Shown: positions 13,069 to 24,000 of the stretch, in pieces
Numbering within the stretch: the first letter of the stretch is position 1
How the letters are laid out: every line of letters begins with the position of its first letter
Source of the DNA: Prinia subflava
Taxonomy: Eukaryota > Chordata > Aves > Passeriformes > Cisticolidae
Direction: 5' to 3'
DNA length: 64,000 nucleotides
Assembly (NCBI RefSeq): GCF_021018805.1
Contig: NC_086251.1
Coordinates: 39,316,767-39,380,766 of the forward strand
The notes under the pieces: model-generated
The model's input: the letters and a program-made list of their open reading frames with translations, nothing else
Told to the model about the DNA's origin: nothing
Databases searched by the model: none
Made by a program: the position numbers and the translations under genes

Positions 13069-13254
13069 CAATGTTTCATTAGCATTTGCCTTAGTTCCCT
13101 TGGCTTGGCTCCTTGAGACTGCTGCTCAATAAATACTCCTGGATGATCAAGTCTCCAGTGTTCCCTGTCATCAAAGAGCAGATGCTGAAGCATCACTACT
13201 TGTTTTGTTCCACAGATGTAGGTCTCCCTGTGCAATGTTCCCTCGGGTACAAAT
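13069..13254 (-). CDS. Candidate terminal exon, unidentified
   Basis: On the minus strand about 60 codons are open and end at a TGA near 13,070. The segment encodes protein-like sequence including HLLFDDREHWRLDHPGVFIE and ending RELRQMLMKH. Acceptor-like sites lie at the upstream edge (a pyrimidine-containing CTATTTGTACCCGAG, or GCACAG a little further in). If joined to the minus-strand ATG exon candidate at 14,407-14,496, the CCCGAG acceptor keeps the frame in phase 0. No polyadenylation signal was seen close downstream. I do not recognise the product. It may be a chance frame or a pseudogene remnant. Confidence 0.22.
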
Positions 13255-13299
13255 AGCAAATCTAGTATTAAGGTGGACTTTGTTACACTATTTTGACAG

Positions 13300-13420
13300 C
13301 AAAGAGAATTTGGAGTTGATCAGAGGGTGCAGAGGGTCAGATCGATTTGTTTTCTGCAAAAGGTGTCCCTGCATCGAAAAAAAGGTTTACGTGAAGAAAC
13401 TGAAAAATAACAGAGTGCAT
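13300..13420 (+). CDS. Weak candidate exon, unidentified
   Basis: The plus strand has an acceptor TATTTTGACAG, then one base plus 40 open codons, then the strong donor CAT|GTAAGT. The encoded peptide contains a Cys/Lys-rich segment (FCKRCPCIEKKVYVKKLKNN). There is no family match I can name. It lies between the two islands, so it could be an exon of a plus-strand non-coding or upstream transcript. A chance pairing of splice sites is likely. Confidence 0.15.
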
Positions 13421-13902
13421 GTAAGTTACATAGATGTTCTTACAGGAGGATAACACCTGCTCCTTAAAAAAACAAACAAACAAAAAACCTCTGCTGTTGT
13501 TAGGAACCTATTAGAGCTGTTTCACAGCATTCAAACTCCAAATCTACGGCCCCAAATTCATTGCCCAACTGGAAGACTCTTTTACATATGCCACATCTCC
13601 CTTATTTTCCATCCACCACTCCCTCCTCCTCCCGGACGAAGAGCAACCTTCCCACTGTGCACACTTCCTAAACCACTTCTAGGCTTAATCCTATTTCCAT
13701 ATGGCCTCTTCCCAAACCAGTACATGAGCGCCACTCCATTCATTTCCTCGATATCCCTGGCAGGATCTGTCTCTCCATGTATGGTTAATGTGTCCCGTAG
13801 TCGGGAATTCCGTCCATGAGGGCAACACCTCAGCGCTAGCACCTGGAGAAGGAAACCAGCACTGGCTGTGCGGGGGTGGGACGGGCAGGAGAGACCCCCC
13901 AA

Positions 13903-13995
13903 AGCCGCCCCGGCCCCGCCGCGCCCCGCCCCGGCCCCGCCCCGGCCCCCCCGCGCCCCGCCCCGGCCCCGCCGCCTCGCCCCGCCCCCGGGCCG
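13903..13995. repeat. C-rich tandem GC-box tract
   Basis: Roughly 90 bases are built from imperfect repeats of CCCCGCCCCGG. Each unit gives a GC box, and the G-rich minus strand carries many closely spaced G4 runs, so it can form quadruplexes. It sits about 100-200 bp upstream of the plus-strand splice donor, where a core promoter is expected. Confidence 0.8.
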
Positions 13996-13999
13996 CGGC

Positions 14000-14099
14000 C
14001 CCGCCGCTGCGCGCTCCCGAGGGCGACGGGCGCGCGCGCCCCTCCCCCCGTCTGCCCGCGGCTTTGTTGCGGAGGCGGCGGCGGGGCCGGAGCGCGCAG
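14000..14099 (+). other. Probable first exon (5' UTR) of the rightward gene
   Basis: The exon ends at GCGCGCAG|GTAACGGGG, a strong donor in the centre of the right CpG island. The start is not defined by sequence and 14,000 is nominal. No ATG with a supported frame lies upstream of the donor, so it is probably untranslated. The first intron would begin with the G-rich 11-bp tandem repeat at 14,120. Confidence 0.45.
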
Positions 14100-14119
14100 G
14101 TAACGGGGCGGCGGGGCCG

Positions 14120-14162
14120 GGTCGGGGCCAGGTCGGGGCCAGGTCGGGGCCAGGTCGGGGCC
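14120..14162 (+). repeat. 11-bp G-rich tandem repeat, G-quadruplex motif
   Basis: The unit GGTCGGGGCCA is repeated almost four times. It gives four GGGG runs at 14,124, 14,135, 14,146 and 14,157, separated by identical 7-nt loops, which fits the standard quadruplex motif. It begins about 20 bp inside the predicted first intron on the non-template strand. Confidence 0.9.
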
Positions 14163-14406
14163 GCCCCGCGGCGCTCGGGTTGGAACTCGCCCCATCCTCT
14201 GCGGCGGCGCCGCGCCCCGCCGAGGCGGCGTTGGGTCGGGCCGCTCTGCCCCCAGCGCCTCCCCGCGGGCAAGCGGCCCTGCCCGGCCTCCTCCGCCTCC
14301 GCGGCCGAGCCGCCGGGCCCTTGCGCCGCTGGCCGGCTGCGTGTGCCGTGGCAGCCCCTTGGCTGGGTTAGTGTTACCTCCCCGTGACCCGGCTTGCCCG
14401 ACTCAC

Positions 14407-14496
14407 CGCCCGCTCCGCAGCTGGCGATGGGGGAAGCAAGTTTCCCGTGCGGGGATGCGCGGTTTGGAGTCCCAGAGGCTGTCGGCTTAGTGCCAT
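14407..14496 (-). CDS. Candidate first coding exon, antisense at right island
   Basis: On the minus strand an ATG at 14,496 opens 30 codons, from MALSRQPLGL to SPAAERA, that run exactly to the strong donor GGGCG|GTGAGT in phase 0. The start context is weak at -3 but has G at +4. The block is GC-rich and the plus strand is also open, so chance is possible. A phase-compatible minus exon candidate lies at 13,069-13,254. I do not recognise the product. Confidence 0.22.
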
Positions 14497-14642
14497 TAGG
14501 AGGGAAGGGACGGACGGGCTGCGCCTCCCGGGAGGGGACAGTCCGAGATGAAACCTGCCCCGAACAAATGCCGGAGGTCGGTGCTGGATCTTTAGTGGGA
14601 GATGAAAACAAACTGTGGAAGATAAAAAACTTGCCAAAATAA
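14427..14642 (+). CDS. Candidate 71-codon small ORF at the island edge
   Basis: A plus-strand ATG in strong context (GGCGATGGGG) follows an acceptor-like CCGCTCCGCAG at 14,420 and opens 71 codons to TAA at 14,640. The peptide begins MGEASFPCGDARFG and ends DENKLWKIKNLPK. If the first exon ending at 14,099 splices to this acceptor, it would be a small protein or an upstream ORF. No family is recognised. The AT-rich C-terminal third stays open, which is slightly more persuasive than GC-rich sequence alone. It overlaps the minus candidate at 14,407-14,496, so at most one is likely real. Confidence 0.25.
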   Translation: MGEASFPCGDARFGVPEAVGLVPLGGKGRTGCASREGTVRDETCPEQMPEVGAGSLVGDENKLWKIKNLPK

Positions 14643-15587
14643 AGTTCGTGCTTTTTTTGAATATTTATGACTTAAAGCTTCTTAGGAAATCCCCATGAGC
14701 TGTATAGCTCAGCTCCTGTTGTAATCCTTGGTAATCAGAATTCTTGATGATGCTGATGTGAGGGTCTGTTGCTTTTGAGGAAAAAGGCTATGGTTTCTCA
14801 GTGGGAACAGTGTGGGAGAAAAACATTCAGTAAATGTACCCAAAGGACTGTGTTACCTGAGACAACACACCCTCCGATGTTTGTCCGTGGAAAAACTACA
14901 GCTGGGTCTAGGTACAACTTCAGGGGCTTGAGGTGATTGAAGCTGGGTTGAAGCTGTAGGAGTTTGTTTAGCCCGAGTTTGGGAATTCAGAGTGCCCTGC
15001 AATACCGTAGTGGCTTTTGAATATTCCAGCAAGTTCTAACTACAGTTAGAACAGTCTGAAATTGCAGTGCTTTAGCTGTGGAAGAAAATTTGGTTAACCA
15101 CAGCAACGTAATTTCTGGCTCAGAAGATCTCAGAGCTGCAAATCTTGGAGGTTCTAGGATCTGTGGGGTCTAGGGAAGTGCAGTGATTTGCTTGCCTTGT
15201 TCTTGTACCTGTCCTTGAGCATCCATACTTGAGGAGTCCTGCTCTGGGAATGTACAACTCTGGTTTAACTTGAAACCACTTGTTTTAGATTATTTGTTTA
15301 TTTGAAGATATTATGGCAGTAACTTATAAATCTTGTGAGGCTTTATAAGAGTCAAAACTGTCACGCCAGTTAAATATGCTTAAAACTGCTTATGTGGTAG
15401 TTCTGTTTTGTTTTATTTTGCTGTGTAGTACCCACAATGTTGTCATTCATGACAAGCTTCTTCAGCTGTGTGAGACAGACCTATGTACGTACACCAATGA
15501 GGTGCCATCAATTTGATGGCTATGAGCTCTTCTGCGCTGCACTGATTTCAGGATCTTGAAGGTGATAAACTTGTCTTGCCTGTCCAG

Positions 15588-15674
15588 CTAAGAAGAAGTT
15601 ACTGCAGTTGTGGTTGCAGTATGAAAAATGAAGAGAGGAACTGGGAGGTGAAATTATGTATAGGATTTAAGAAG
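15588..15674 (+). CDS. Weak candidate exon with possible start codon
   Basis: The acceptor TTGCCTGTCCAG precedes 29 open codons that end at the donor GAAG|GTAGGG (phase 0 at both ends). An in-frame ATG could start a peptide MKNEERNWEVKLCIGFKK. It lies 1.5 kb downstream of the right CpG island, a common place for a first coding exon. It would join in frame with the candidate at 26,165. No homology is recognised, and 29 open codons are not strong evidence. Confidence 0.2.
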
Positions 15675-15758
15675 GTAGGGACAGTTGCTGCTACTAGTTT
15701 CTGCAGGTATTACAGGTATTCTTGCAATGATGAACGGCAAGTTCCTTAGAGGATGATT

Positions 15759-15779
15759 CCCATTACAGGTTGTAATGGG
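15759..15779. repeat. Short perfect hairpin
   Basis: Nine-base arms CCCATTACA and TGTAATGGG flank a 3-nt loop. The function is unknown, and a hairpin this short may be chance. Confidence 0.7.
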
Positions 15780-16708
15780 GACTACTGCCCAAGAGTAGTG
15801 GGTAACAAATTAAATTTTAAAAATCTCTTCCCCAGTTTTCACATGAGAACTAATTAGATTTCTTCCCTTTTTTCTTTCTTCGCTTGCTTTGTTTCTGGAT
15901 TTACTTAATTTCTCTTTTAGTTATTATTTTGCCTGTTTTGAAAAGGAAATGTTACTTTTCTTCACATTCTATTAATCTATCTCCCTGTTTTTTAGTAGTC
16001 ATTCTAGACACTGCTAAATTAGAAATGCACTATGATGGTGTTAAACTCTTTCCCTGAGCAGTAAGAAGCAAAACAAGGTTTTCTGTTTCTCTTGCAGCAA
16101 GACAAATCCAACACATTGTATTACTGGCAGAAATAGTATGGTGCTGATGCCACATGACCCACATGGAGCTTTTTGCAGTTTGAAGGAGTTTTAGTTTCTG
16201 AGAGTGCCTAGGATAATAAAAAAGTGAGAGAGTTTTTGGATCTTGCTAGGAGGTATTAGGGGAGAAAAGACATGTTTGATAATTCTCTGTGGAAAGAATC
16301 AACAAATTGTTCATTAAAGCAAGAAGATATACATGAGCTGAGTGTGAAGGGGAAGAACATACTGCCTATAGATTACAGTTTTGTGTAAAATTAGTTGCAA
16401 ACTTGAGAGATATCCTAATGGATCTTTATGCTACCCACTTTTTAGTCTGCCAAGCATAGGGCAGAACAGGTTCTGCATGTTGGCAGCATGATGGCAGTGA
16501 AATGCCATAGTGCAATGGTTTTAAGTTATGAATTGGTCATCTGACTTGATGCTCACTTTAGTGCAGAGGCTTCTCACTTTTATGTCTGTTATCCTGTGTG
16601 GGCAACTGATGCCTTGAAACTTACCTTTGAAATAAACAAATGACCTTTCTGGTCTGCCAACTATTGACATTTAACTACAAGCTAATGTTGCAACTGACAG
16701 ATGTTGCT

Positions 16709-16740
16709 GCCTTTTTCCTTTCCCTTTGAAAGGAAAAGGC
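16709..16740. repeat. Inverted repeat
   Basis: The arm GCCTTTTTCCTTT is matched by AAAGGAAAAGGC with one extra T, around a 7-nt loop. It is pyrimidine/purine-biased and of unknown significance. Confidence 0.65.
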
Positions 16741-17129
16741 TTTTGAAGGAGTAAGAGAAACAGTATTGAACCTTTATTTGCAGAACAGATACAGCTATGG
16801 AAAGAACTAGTTGTTAAGATGGTTCTCTGCTGCTTTCAGCCACCATTTTTTTGAGTGACAGGATGCTTGGCATGCTCCCTGCTAGTTTTGTGAGGAAGAT
16901 CCCTGCTTGCTTTGTGACAGCAGGCTTCTGTTTTCCATTATGATTCTTGGGAATCATCAATGATGGATGGACCTTTGTCCTTTAAGGACAGGTTAAACTG
17001 CAAACTGACGGTGGAGTGGTGGCCTTTGGTGTAGTAAAGAATATTATATATTAGAACCTTGAAAATAGTTTATATGTGTATTGACTTTATGTGCAAGGTT
17101 CTTTAGCAGGGTAGCTACAGAGGGTCTTC

Positions 17130-18084
17130 TATGAGAAGCTGCTCAAAGCTTCCCTCATGTCTGACAGAGCCAATGCCAGCCAGCTTCAAGATGGATCCAC
17201 TGCTGGCCAAGGCTGACTCTGTCAGCAGCAGTGGCAGCACCTGTGGGATAACAGAGTTAAGAAAGGGGGGAGGACTGGGAGTTCTCACTTGCAGCTGGAG
17301 AGAGGAGTGAGTTTTTTTAGAGAGAAAAAACTCTGCAGACACCAAGGTCGGTGATGAGGGAGAGGGAGGAGGTGCGCTAGCCATCAGAGAAGAGATTCCC
17401 CTGCAGCCTCTGGTGCAGACCATGTGAGGCTGCTGTGCTGCAGCCCATGGACATCCATGGTGGAAGAGAGATCCACCTGCAGCCCACAGAGGACCCCACA
17501 TGGAGCAGATGTCTGTGCTCAGAGGAGGCTGTGACCCTATGGGAAACTTGTGCTGTACCAGGCTCCTGGCAGACCCATAATGGAGCAGGTCTGCTGGTGA
17601 GGGGGAGCCATGGGAGACCCACGTTGGAGGATCTTGTCCATGAGAGATTGCACCATGTGGAAGGGACTCACACTGGAGCAGTCTGTGAATAATTACTCCA
17701 AGAGAAACAATCATGTTGAAGTTTATGCAAGACTTTATCCTGTGGGAGGGACCCCACACTGAACCAGGGGAAGAGTGTGAGGAGTTCTCTCCCCATGGAG
17801 GAAGGAGCAGCAGAGACAATGTATGATGAACTGCCTGTAAACCCTGTTTCTGTCCCTCTGCTCTGCAGTGGGGAGGAGGTGGGAAACTGGGAGTAAAGTT
17901 AAGCCCAGGAAAAAGCGGGAGGAAGGTGTTTTAAAGTTTAGTATTTCCCTGAGTCAAGTGTGTTTTGCCCATGATGGTAATTGGTGAGTGAACCTTTTGT
18001 TATATTTTTCTTTTCCCTGTACAGCTGAGGAGGGAGTGATAGAGCAGCTTTGGTGGGCACCTGGATTCCAGTCAGCCCACCGCA
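17130..18084 (+). mobile_element. Solo LTR of an avian endogenous retrovirus (ERVL-like)
   Basis: A GC-richer block of about 955 bp has the features of a common avian LTR that I recognise from memory. It has a GAGAAGCTGCT-like start and repeated 'CCATGGTGGAGCAG/CCCACGTTGGAG' segments. Its 3' part reads GGTAATTGGTGAGTG, then AGCTGAGGAGGGAGTGATAGAGC, then GCTTTGGTGGGCACCTGG. No paired LTR or internal region flanks it, so it is a solo LTR, in the same orientation as the predicted host gene. Against the remembered consensus it lacks a block before the GAGTCAAGTGTGTTTTGCCC segment. The exact family name needs a repeat-library search. Confidence 0.82.
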
Positions 18085-21000
18085 ACGTGAGATATTGCTG
18101 GGATTGATCTTTGGTTTTCATAGTATTATGAATCAAATCATATTTTTTCAAAATGTTCACATGTAGGTTACAGTTCTCTAACATAAATTTCTGGAAACTT
18201 TTTGTGTGATATGTGAAACAGGCAGCAAGTGCAAGTAACAGACATGATCATGTAAATTGAATGCCAGTGGATTCATATCATAATGCAGTATGTGTTGCTT
18301 AAGGGTTTACTCTATTTTATTGAACATCTAAACATGAGAACAGTATTATTGTATTTACTGTGCACTGTTACACTTGGCTGAGTCTTGCCAAAAGCATTGT
18401 AATATTTATTTCCTGCTTTTCAGGGGAATTAAAACTCAATGGTTCATTTAATTATTCTGAAAGATTTTCTTAGTTTGAAACTTAGAGTTCTGGTACCTGT
18501 GGCCTATGATCAACTTCATTTTGGCCATCAGAGTATGTGTAAAGTTTATGTTCTTCCCTTTTCTGTTTGTTGGTTTTTGTTTGTTTACCTGTGCTTTTCT
18601 CTAGTAGGCATGTAGGAGTTTATTGGGTCAGGTGGCTGATGGGAGGCTGTTTGTTCGTTGTGACTTGGCTTTGCTTCATGAGCACCAGATGCCTTGCAGG
18701 AATGCTCCTGTGCATTCTGTAGGGAAGGAGTTGAAGGGATGAGTGGGATGAGTGGCTTACAGGCTGGTTGCTGTTATAGTTGCTGAAATGTATTCTGGAA
18801 ATTCACATGGAAAAAAGGCATATGATCCTGTTGTTGGCTTCATACGTAGTTAAAAATTATCTTCAATATGTTTGTTTTATTTTTAGCAGGGATTAAAATA
18901 CACAAGACCAGTTCATAGTATCTGTTATGTAATAGAAAAAAAGTCAAGACAGTGGCTGTGCTATCATTTTGTTCAGTATCTCTTGCTAGAGTAGGAAACC
19001 CACAAGCAGATCCAACTTCCCTTTAAGTGAATGGCAAAACTCCCATTGGTCACAAAAGCACAGGATTACACTGTGGGTTTGGAAGACATGATTGGTAATG
19101 AGTTCAGCTCCTGGAGGGCATTAATTTTTGCACCATGAAATCCATGATAAATTGAGTTAAGGAGATCCACATAACATGCTGGTAGACAAATGTTATCCCT
19201 TCTGTCCTTTTATGTAAATCTGTTGAAGACAGAATTTGATCTTTAAGATATATGTTCATTTAAATAGTAATATTCAGACTAGCTATGCACTAATTTAAAT
19301 GTTAAGTGTGAAATAAATTAGAAAAATCTAATCTGGTGCAGTAATGTAGTATTAGGAGAGAGAAGGATTAAAATGCTTGGTTGTTGATTAGGTCTTTGGG
19401 AGAGGGTGGCAGTTACCATCAGGATTTGTGGAATGAGAGCAGGGTTGTACCTGAGTCGAAACTATTCTGAAAATGCTGTATGATGCTCCAGTTTGAGAGA
19501 ATTTAACATGGGATCAAAACCTGTTATACTTGAAGCAAACAGACTGCATTTTTAATTAATGGTAGTAATTTATTCAAGACAATTTACAAGTTCACTTGTA
19601 CTTTAGCTTATAAATAAAAATGTCCAATTATAAAGGGAGAATTTAGTGCTGAAGAATTACTTCAGGATGGCCATGTGTATGAGTTGCCCTTCATGGGACT
19701 AGATCTCAAAAATGTTCTTAGTTGCCAATTTAACAAAAAAATGATCATAAGCTTAGGTGGGCTTGGTGAAAAGGGCATAGGGCTTTCCAAGGTATGGTAG
19801 TTGAGATGTATGGAAATGAAAAGTATTAAATTTTTTTTTTTTTAGAATTTAAAATACATTTTTTGCACTCACCATAATTCAAAAAACACAATGCAATTTT
19901 TAGTGCATAAAGTTAAATATATTTAAAACTTTGTATTACTTTTTTAAAAATATGTTCTTTACTTATTTCCTTTGGGAATAATCAACTCTGCTTTAGCTTT
20001 CTTTCATTGCACTGTTTCCAAATATATATGTTTGACCCTCCTCTCCTTGTTAATTCTGATATTTCAACAGATGAGAAAGTGGACCCATTCTTCTTGCTTA
20101 CCTATTGTATTTGATAGGAAAGAAAATATCAGTTTGTATTATGTTTACTATGTTTCTGTTGTTTTTTTCCTATGTATTACAGATTTAACTTCATTTTAGG
20201 AATTGACTGCTAAAAAGATAAAGCTAGTTACCAAGAAAAATACTATCTCCTGAGAGCACTTAAGAGATCTGAGAGCACTGACTGAGCATATTAGAAAAGC
20301 TAAGACATTCCAGTGGTGTCTTCAAATCTATTGAAAGAAATTATACAAAAGTGAGTGTATTCTTTTTTTAAGCATTTCTTTCTCTCAGTAATGGTATGAT
20401 ACATAGTTATATACTTCTTTTTGAAAATTAGTGCTGTTTGAGAGAGATTATATGGCAAAATATGAAGGTACATGTCTAATGCATTGTTGTGTCAGATATT
20501 ATAATTTATGCTTCTTGTAGTTGCCTAAATTATCCCCTCCTATAATATCATTGATATAATTGATATAATTTATATTGCTATAATAAAATCATTAGTATCC
20601 ATAGAATAGTTTAATAAAGTTAATAGCATTCCTCTTAGAAAGTCATAACTTACTTTTCTTAACCTAAAATTTCTGTGATCTGCAGTTGGACTTGCTTTAA
20701 GTGCTGCTTCTCAATGTGTTCTTGTGAATCACATTCAAGTAAATAAAATTTCAGGTTCTATAGGAATTTTAGACATTAAGTGATTAGGGGGTGGGAATGT
20801 GTTAAATTGGCTATGTGAATTTTTAGATACAAGCATGAGAAACAAAGCTGTATTTTTCATCGTGTATTTCTATAGTGTGCTTCTTGTGTGTGCACAGGCA
20901 CAGGCAGTTTTTCCATTTGCTATTAAGGCAGAGTATTAGGATGTGGTTTTCCTTGTCTGAGACTTGACACAAATGCTGTGTGATCAGTTTGCTGCTTAGT

Positions 21001-24000
21001 ACCTTCCTTGTAATGAGGAAATTGGCACTGTGAAACACCCACCACGATTTTAAGATTTATTGAAATTTTTGTAGCTCTTCTTGTTGAGCTACAGAAATAT
21101 GTTCTTATTTTTAGTTTTGTTTTTACAAATATTACTAGATGAGTGATACAGGAACTATGATTGACATTCAGTTACTTAATGTAATCAAAGTGGGCCAATC
21201 AGATACTTAATTTAAATTCAAATACAAATTTAAAACTGTTTTCACAGGCACTAGTTCACTTTTTTTCACGTTTTTCTTTTTCTTCTTTTTTTTTTTTGCC
21301 TCTGCTAGTTGATACCAGGAGATTGCTGACTCTAAACAGATTAAAATGGAATAAAAATTAGTCTTGAAGTAGTTAAATATCTCCATTCCCATGATCTATA
21401 TCTGGAGAAAAACAAACAGTATTTAATGCGTCTGTATTCTTGGATTTGTTTGTAATGGTATTTATTTTCATTAAACCACAGGAATCTTGAAGTTTAACTT
21501 TTCCCTTTGCACCTGACTGTATGATGAAAAAGGATGTAGTTCCACACCTACATCCTTCTCAAGTGTAGCCTGCATTGATGTCATTGTTCCTTAAAGAGAC
21601 ATCAGCAAACCCACAGTTCTGCTCAGTTTTATTTTAAAGTGCATTTTGATTAAAATTTAAAATTAGGAGGTGGAAAAGCCACTTTCAAGCTTTAAATTTT
21701 GCTTTTCTTTGAAGTTAAAATTTAAAAAAAGCTTTAAAAAAGACAGTATTCTGTTCTCATTTTGTGGTGCTGTGGTTCATTGTAGGAGATTTTCTTTTCC
21801 ATTAGTCTCTTCAATTGTCATTTATGGGGAACAAGCTACGTTGGGAAAACAGAGCCAGAGGAGGAGCTGTATGAATTCCCTGATGCCCTTTTTCACCAGT
21901 TCTCCTTGCCTTATAGGATAATTCATAGAGCCTCATTTTTACTCTCTGTGCTCCATTCCTGCCTTTTTGCTGTGACTATCTGTTGGTTGTTTTCAGGTGT
22001 TCCTGACTAAATTAGTCACATCTTTTCCTGTGTTTAGGTACTATGTGAGGGATGTGGGTATTTCAAGAATTCCCTTACCCTGTTCTGACACCTGCTCAGC
22101 TGCCTTCAACATGGTGTTGAGTGTGAGGCAGGATGTCTAAAGAAAAGAGGTGGGGTGGAGTGGTGGGACTCACTGTCCATTTGCTGCACTGTCTCTTTTC
22201 TTGCCCCAGGTCCTAAGTTCAGTACTGATCTTGCTAGATGAGCCTTGGAGAACAGAATTGGGCTGACTGCTCAGTGAGCTGTTGGCCCTTGGCAAGCTCA
22301 GGCACCTGCTGAAGTGCTGCACAGAGAGCAGCACTGCTTCTCCTCCTTTCTGTTTAGTCTGCTCTTCTGCAGCCAGGGCTCAATAACCTCCACTGATGGG
22401 CACAAAGGACCCTGGGAAGGGAAAGATACTGCTCTTTTTCCCTCCCAGACATGAATTGAAGGCACAATGGGGTTATTAAGGCAAGGTTTAAATGGCTCAA
22501 TTTGTGAAATGCTGTATGTGACAGCAGTAGTCAAATTAATCTTTAAAGTTAGATATAATATAGCTGCAGTTCCCACTGTGCAGAAATACCCTTGAATATG
22601 GACAGCAGTTGCCTTCTGAAAGTTTGTTTTTGCATGTTTGAGGAGTTTCCTTTTTCAATGAAAAAGACCACCTCTGATGCCTTAAACTGTGATGTAGTTT
22701 TCAGTAGTTTTTGAAAGTTGTCTGTATTTGCTTATTTGCTTGCATTAAGAAGGAACAGTAAAACTTCACATCTGAACTGGGAGTGTGTAGTCATATGCTG
22801 CATCTTGTAGAAAAATGGTGCTTCTTTATAACAGTTGTTGAGACATATTTTCCAAATATTAAAGAATAACAAAAGATTTCATACATGTACAAGTTTCAAC
22901 TGAGCTTGGGAGTGAATGTAGTTTATCGATTGTTTTCTTCTGAAACAGTAGTGTTTTCTGAATGGTCTCACATTATGTCTTCTGAATATCTCATTAGCAA
23001 ACAGAAAGGTGAAATAGCTGCTGAGATTTTGATTTATTTTTTCCCCACCAGCTCTTCCCACAGGTGTAGGATCACACACCGGCAGATGGAGCCCTGTGCC
23101 AGCAGCCAGCTTTGAGCAGGCTCACAAGCAAACCTGCAGCCTCTCTAACCTGAGTGCCAGGCGAGAGCGGCTCCTTGAGCATGTGTCTGTGATATGTTCT
23201 GCTCATATCAATTAATGTGGGTTTAATATTAAATGTTTATCATTAACTGTGCAAGTCAAGGCAGTGACTGTGCTGAGATGCTTAGGGACAGCTTTGTGGT
23301 GTTCATGACAGGCAGGCGATGGGATGAAATACCCTCATCTGTTGCAGAGTGCTGCAAGGACCAGAGCCCATCTGGCTTGCCGCTTTTTTTGGCTAACTCC
23401 TTGAGGCAACTGCACGTCCTTAGGCAAATCTTGGTTGAAGCCATTGAAAACAGGGCCTGTGGGAAGCTCTTAAGAAACTTAAAAAGCAGATTAAAGCACA
23501 AGTTTTGGGATTTGGTTTTGTATTTTTGTTTTTCATATATGCTAACTGCTGATTTTTTTTAACCCATATTTTTGAGTATAGAAAATTGTTAAATAGAGCA
23601 GTCCAGAAATTCAAAATCAGCAGTAGCTAATCTTGCCTGTTGCCTGTTTTGTACATTATGTGTCCACACCCGCAGCCCAGAGCTGTGTTACGTGGCTCAG
23701 CTGAATGATACAGTGGACTGCGTTTGTTGACATTTGTGTCAGCCACTTGTAGAACTGTGAAAAATGTCCAAGTTTCTTGCAAGTTTCTTTAGAAATCAGC
23801 TTACCTGATGCAGTTTTGTATATAGCCAAGTGACTCTAGTGTGAGAACAGTTCTTAAGCAGCAAGGTGCTAATTTTATTTGAAAATTTAAAATGCAGTTC
23901 TTCATTTTGAAGGGAGAAAGGAGGAAAATGTTTGAGAGAAAATAGGTAGTAAGGTTTTGTTTTTGTTGGGAGGTTTTTTACTGGGTTTGTTCCAATAAGT

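Larger units (their letters stand above)
12291..13780. other. Spacer between the two CpG islands
   Basis: About 1.5 kb of ordinary base composition separates the two islands. It has no recognisable transposon. It holds two weak exon candidates on opposite strands (13,069-13,254 minus and 13,300-13,420 plus) and a short A-rich AAACAAACAAAC tract near 13,468. Confidence 0.6.
13860..14400. promoter_or_regulatory. CpG island (right), probable promoter
   Basis: About 540 bp of extremely GC-rich, CpG-dense DNA contains many CCGCCC/GGGCGG GC boxes. It has a strong plus-strand donor CGCAG|GTAACG at 14,100 and, at its right edge, a strong minus-strand donor GGGCG|GTGAGT at 14,406. It most likely drives the rightward gene whose exons appear at 44.6 kb and beyond. 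The minus donor suggests antisense or divergent transcription as well. No TATA box was seen, as expected for an island promoter. Confidence 0.88.
14643..17129. other. Probable intron 1 sequence
   Basis: Mixed composition with no transposon recognised. It contains one weak exon candidate (15,588-15,674) and two short hairpins (15,759 and 16,709). Nothing else can be supported. Confidence 0.5.

Noticed and set aside
13691..14611. 306-codon minus-strand frame across the right CpG island
   Set aside because: Same GC-driven lack of stops; it runs through tandem GC repeats and low-complexity Gly/Arg/Ala sequence.
17115..17819. 234-codon minus-strand frame
   Set aside because: It is the antisense of the solo LTR, which is GC-rich and internally repetitive; no coding features.
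23233..23562. 109-codon plus-strand frame in a GC-richer patch
   Set aside because: No convincing splice sites, start context or recognisable protein; could be an unrecognised old repeat.
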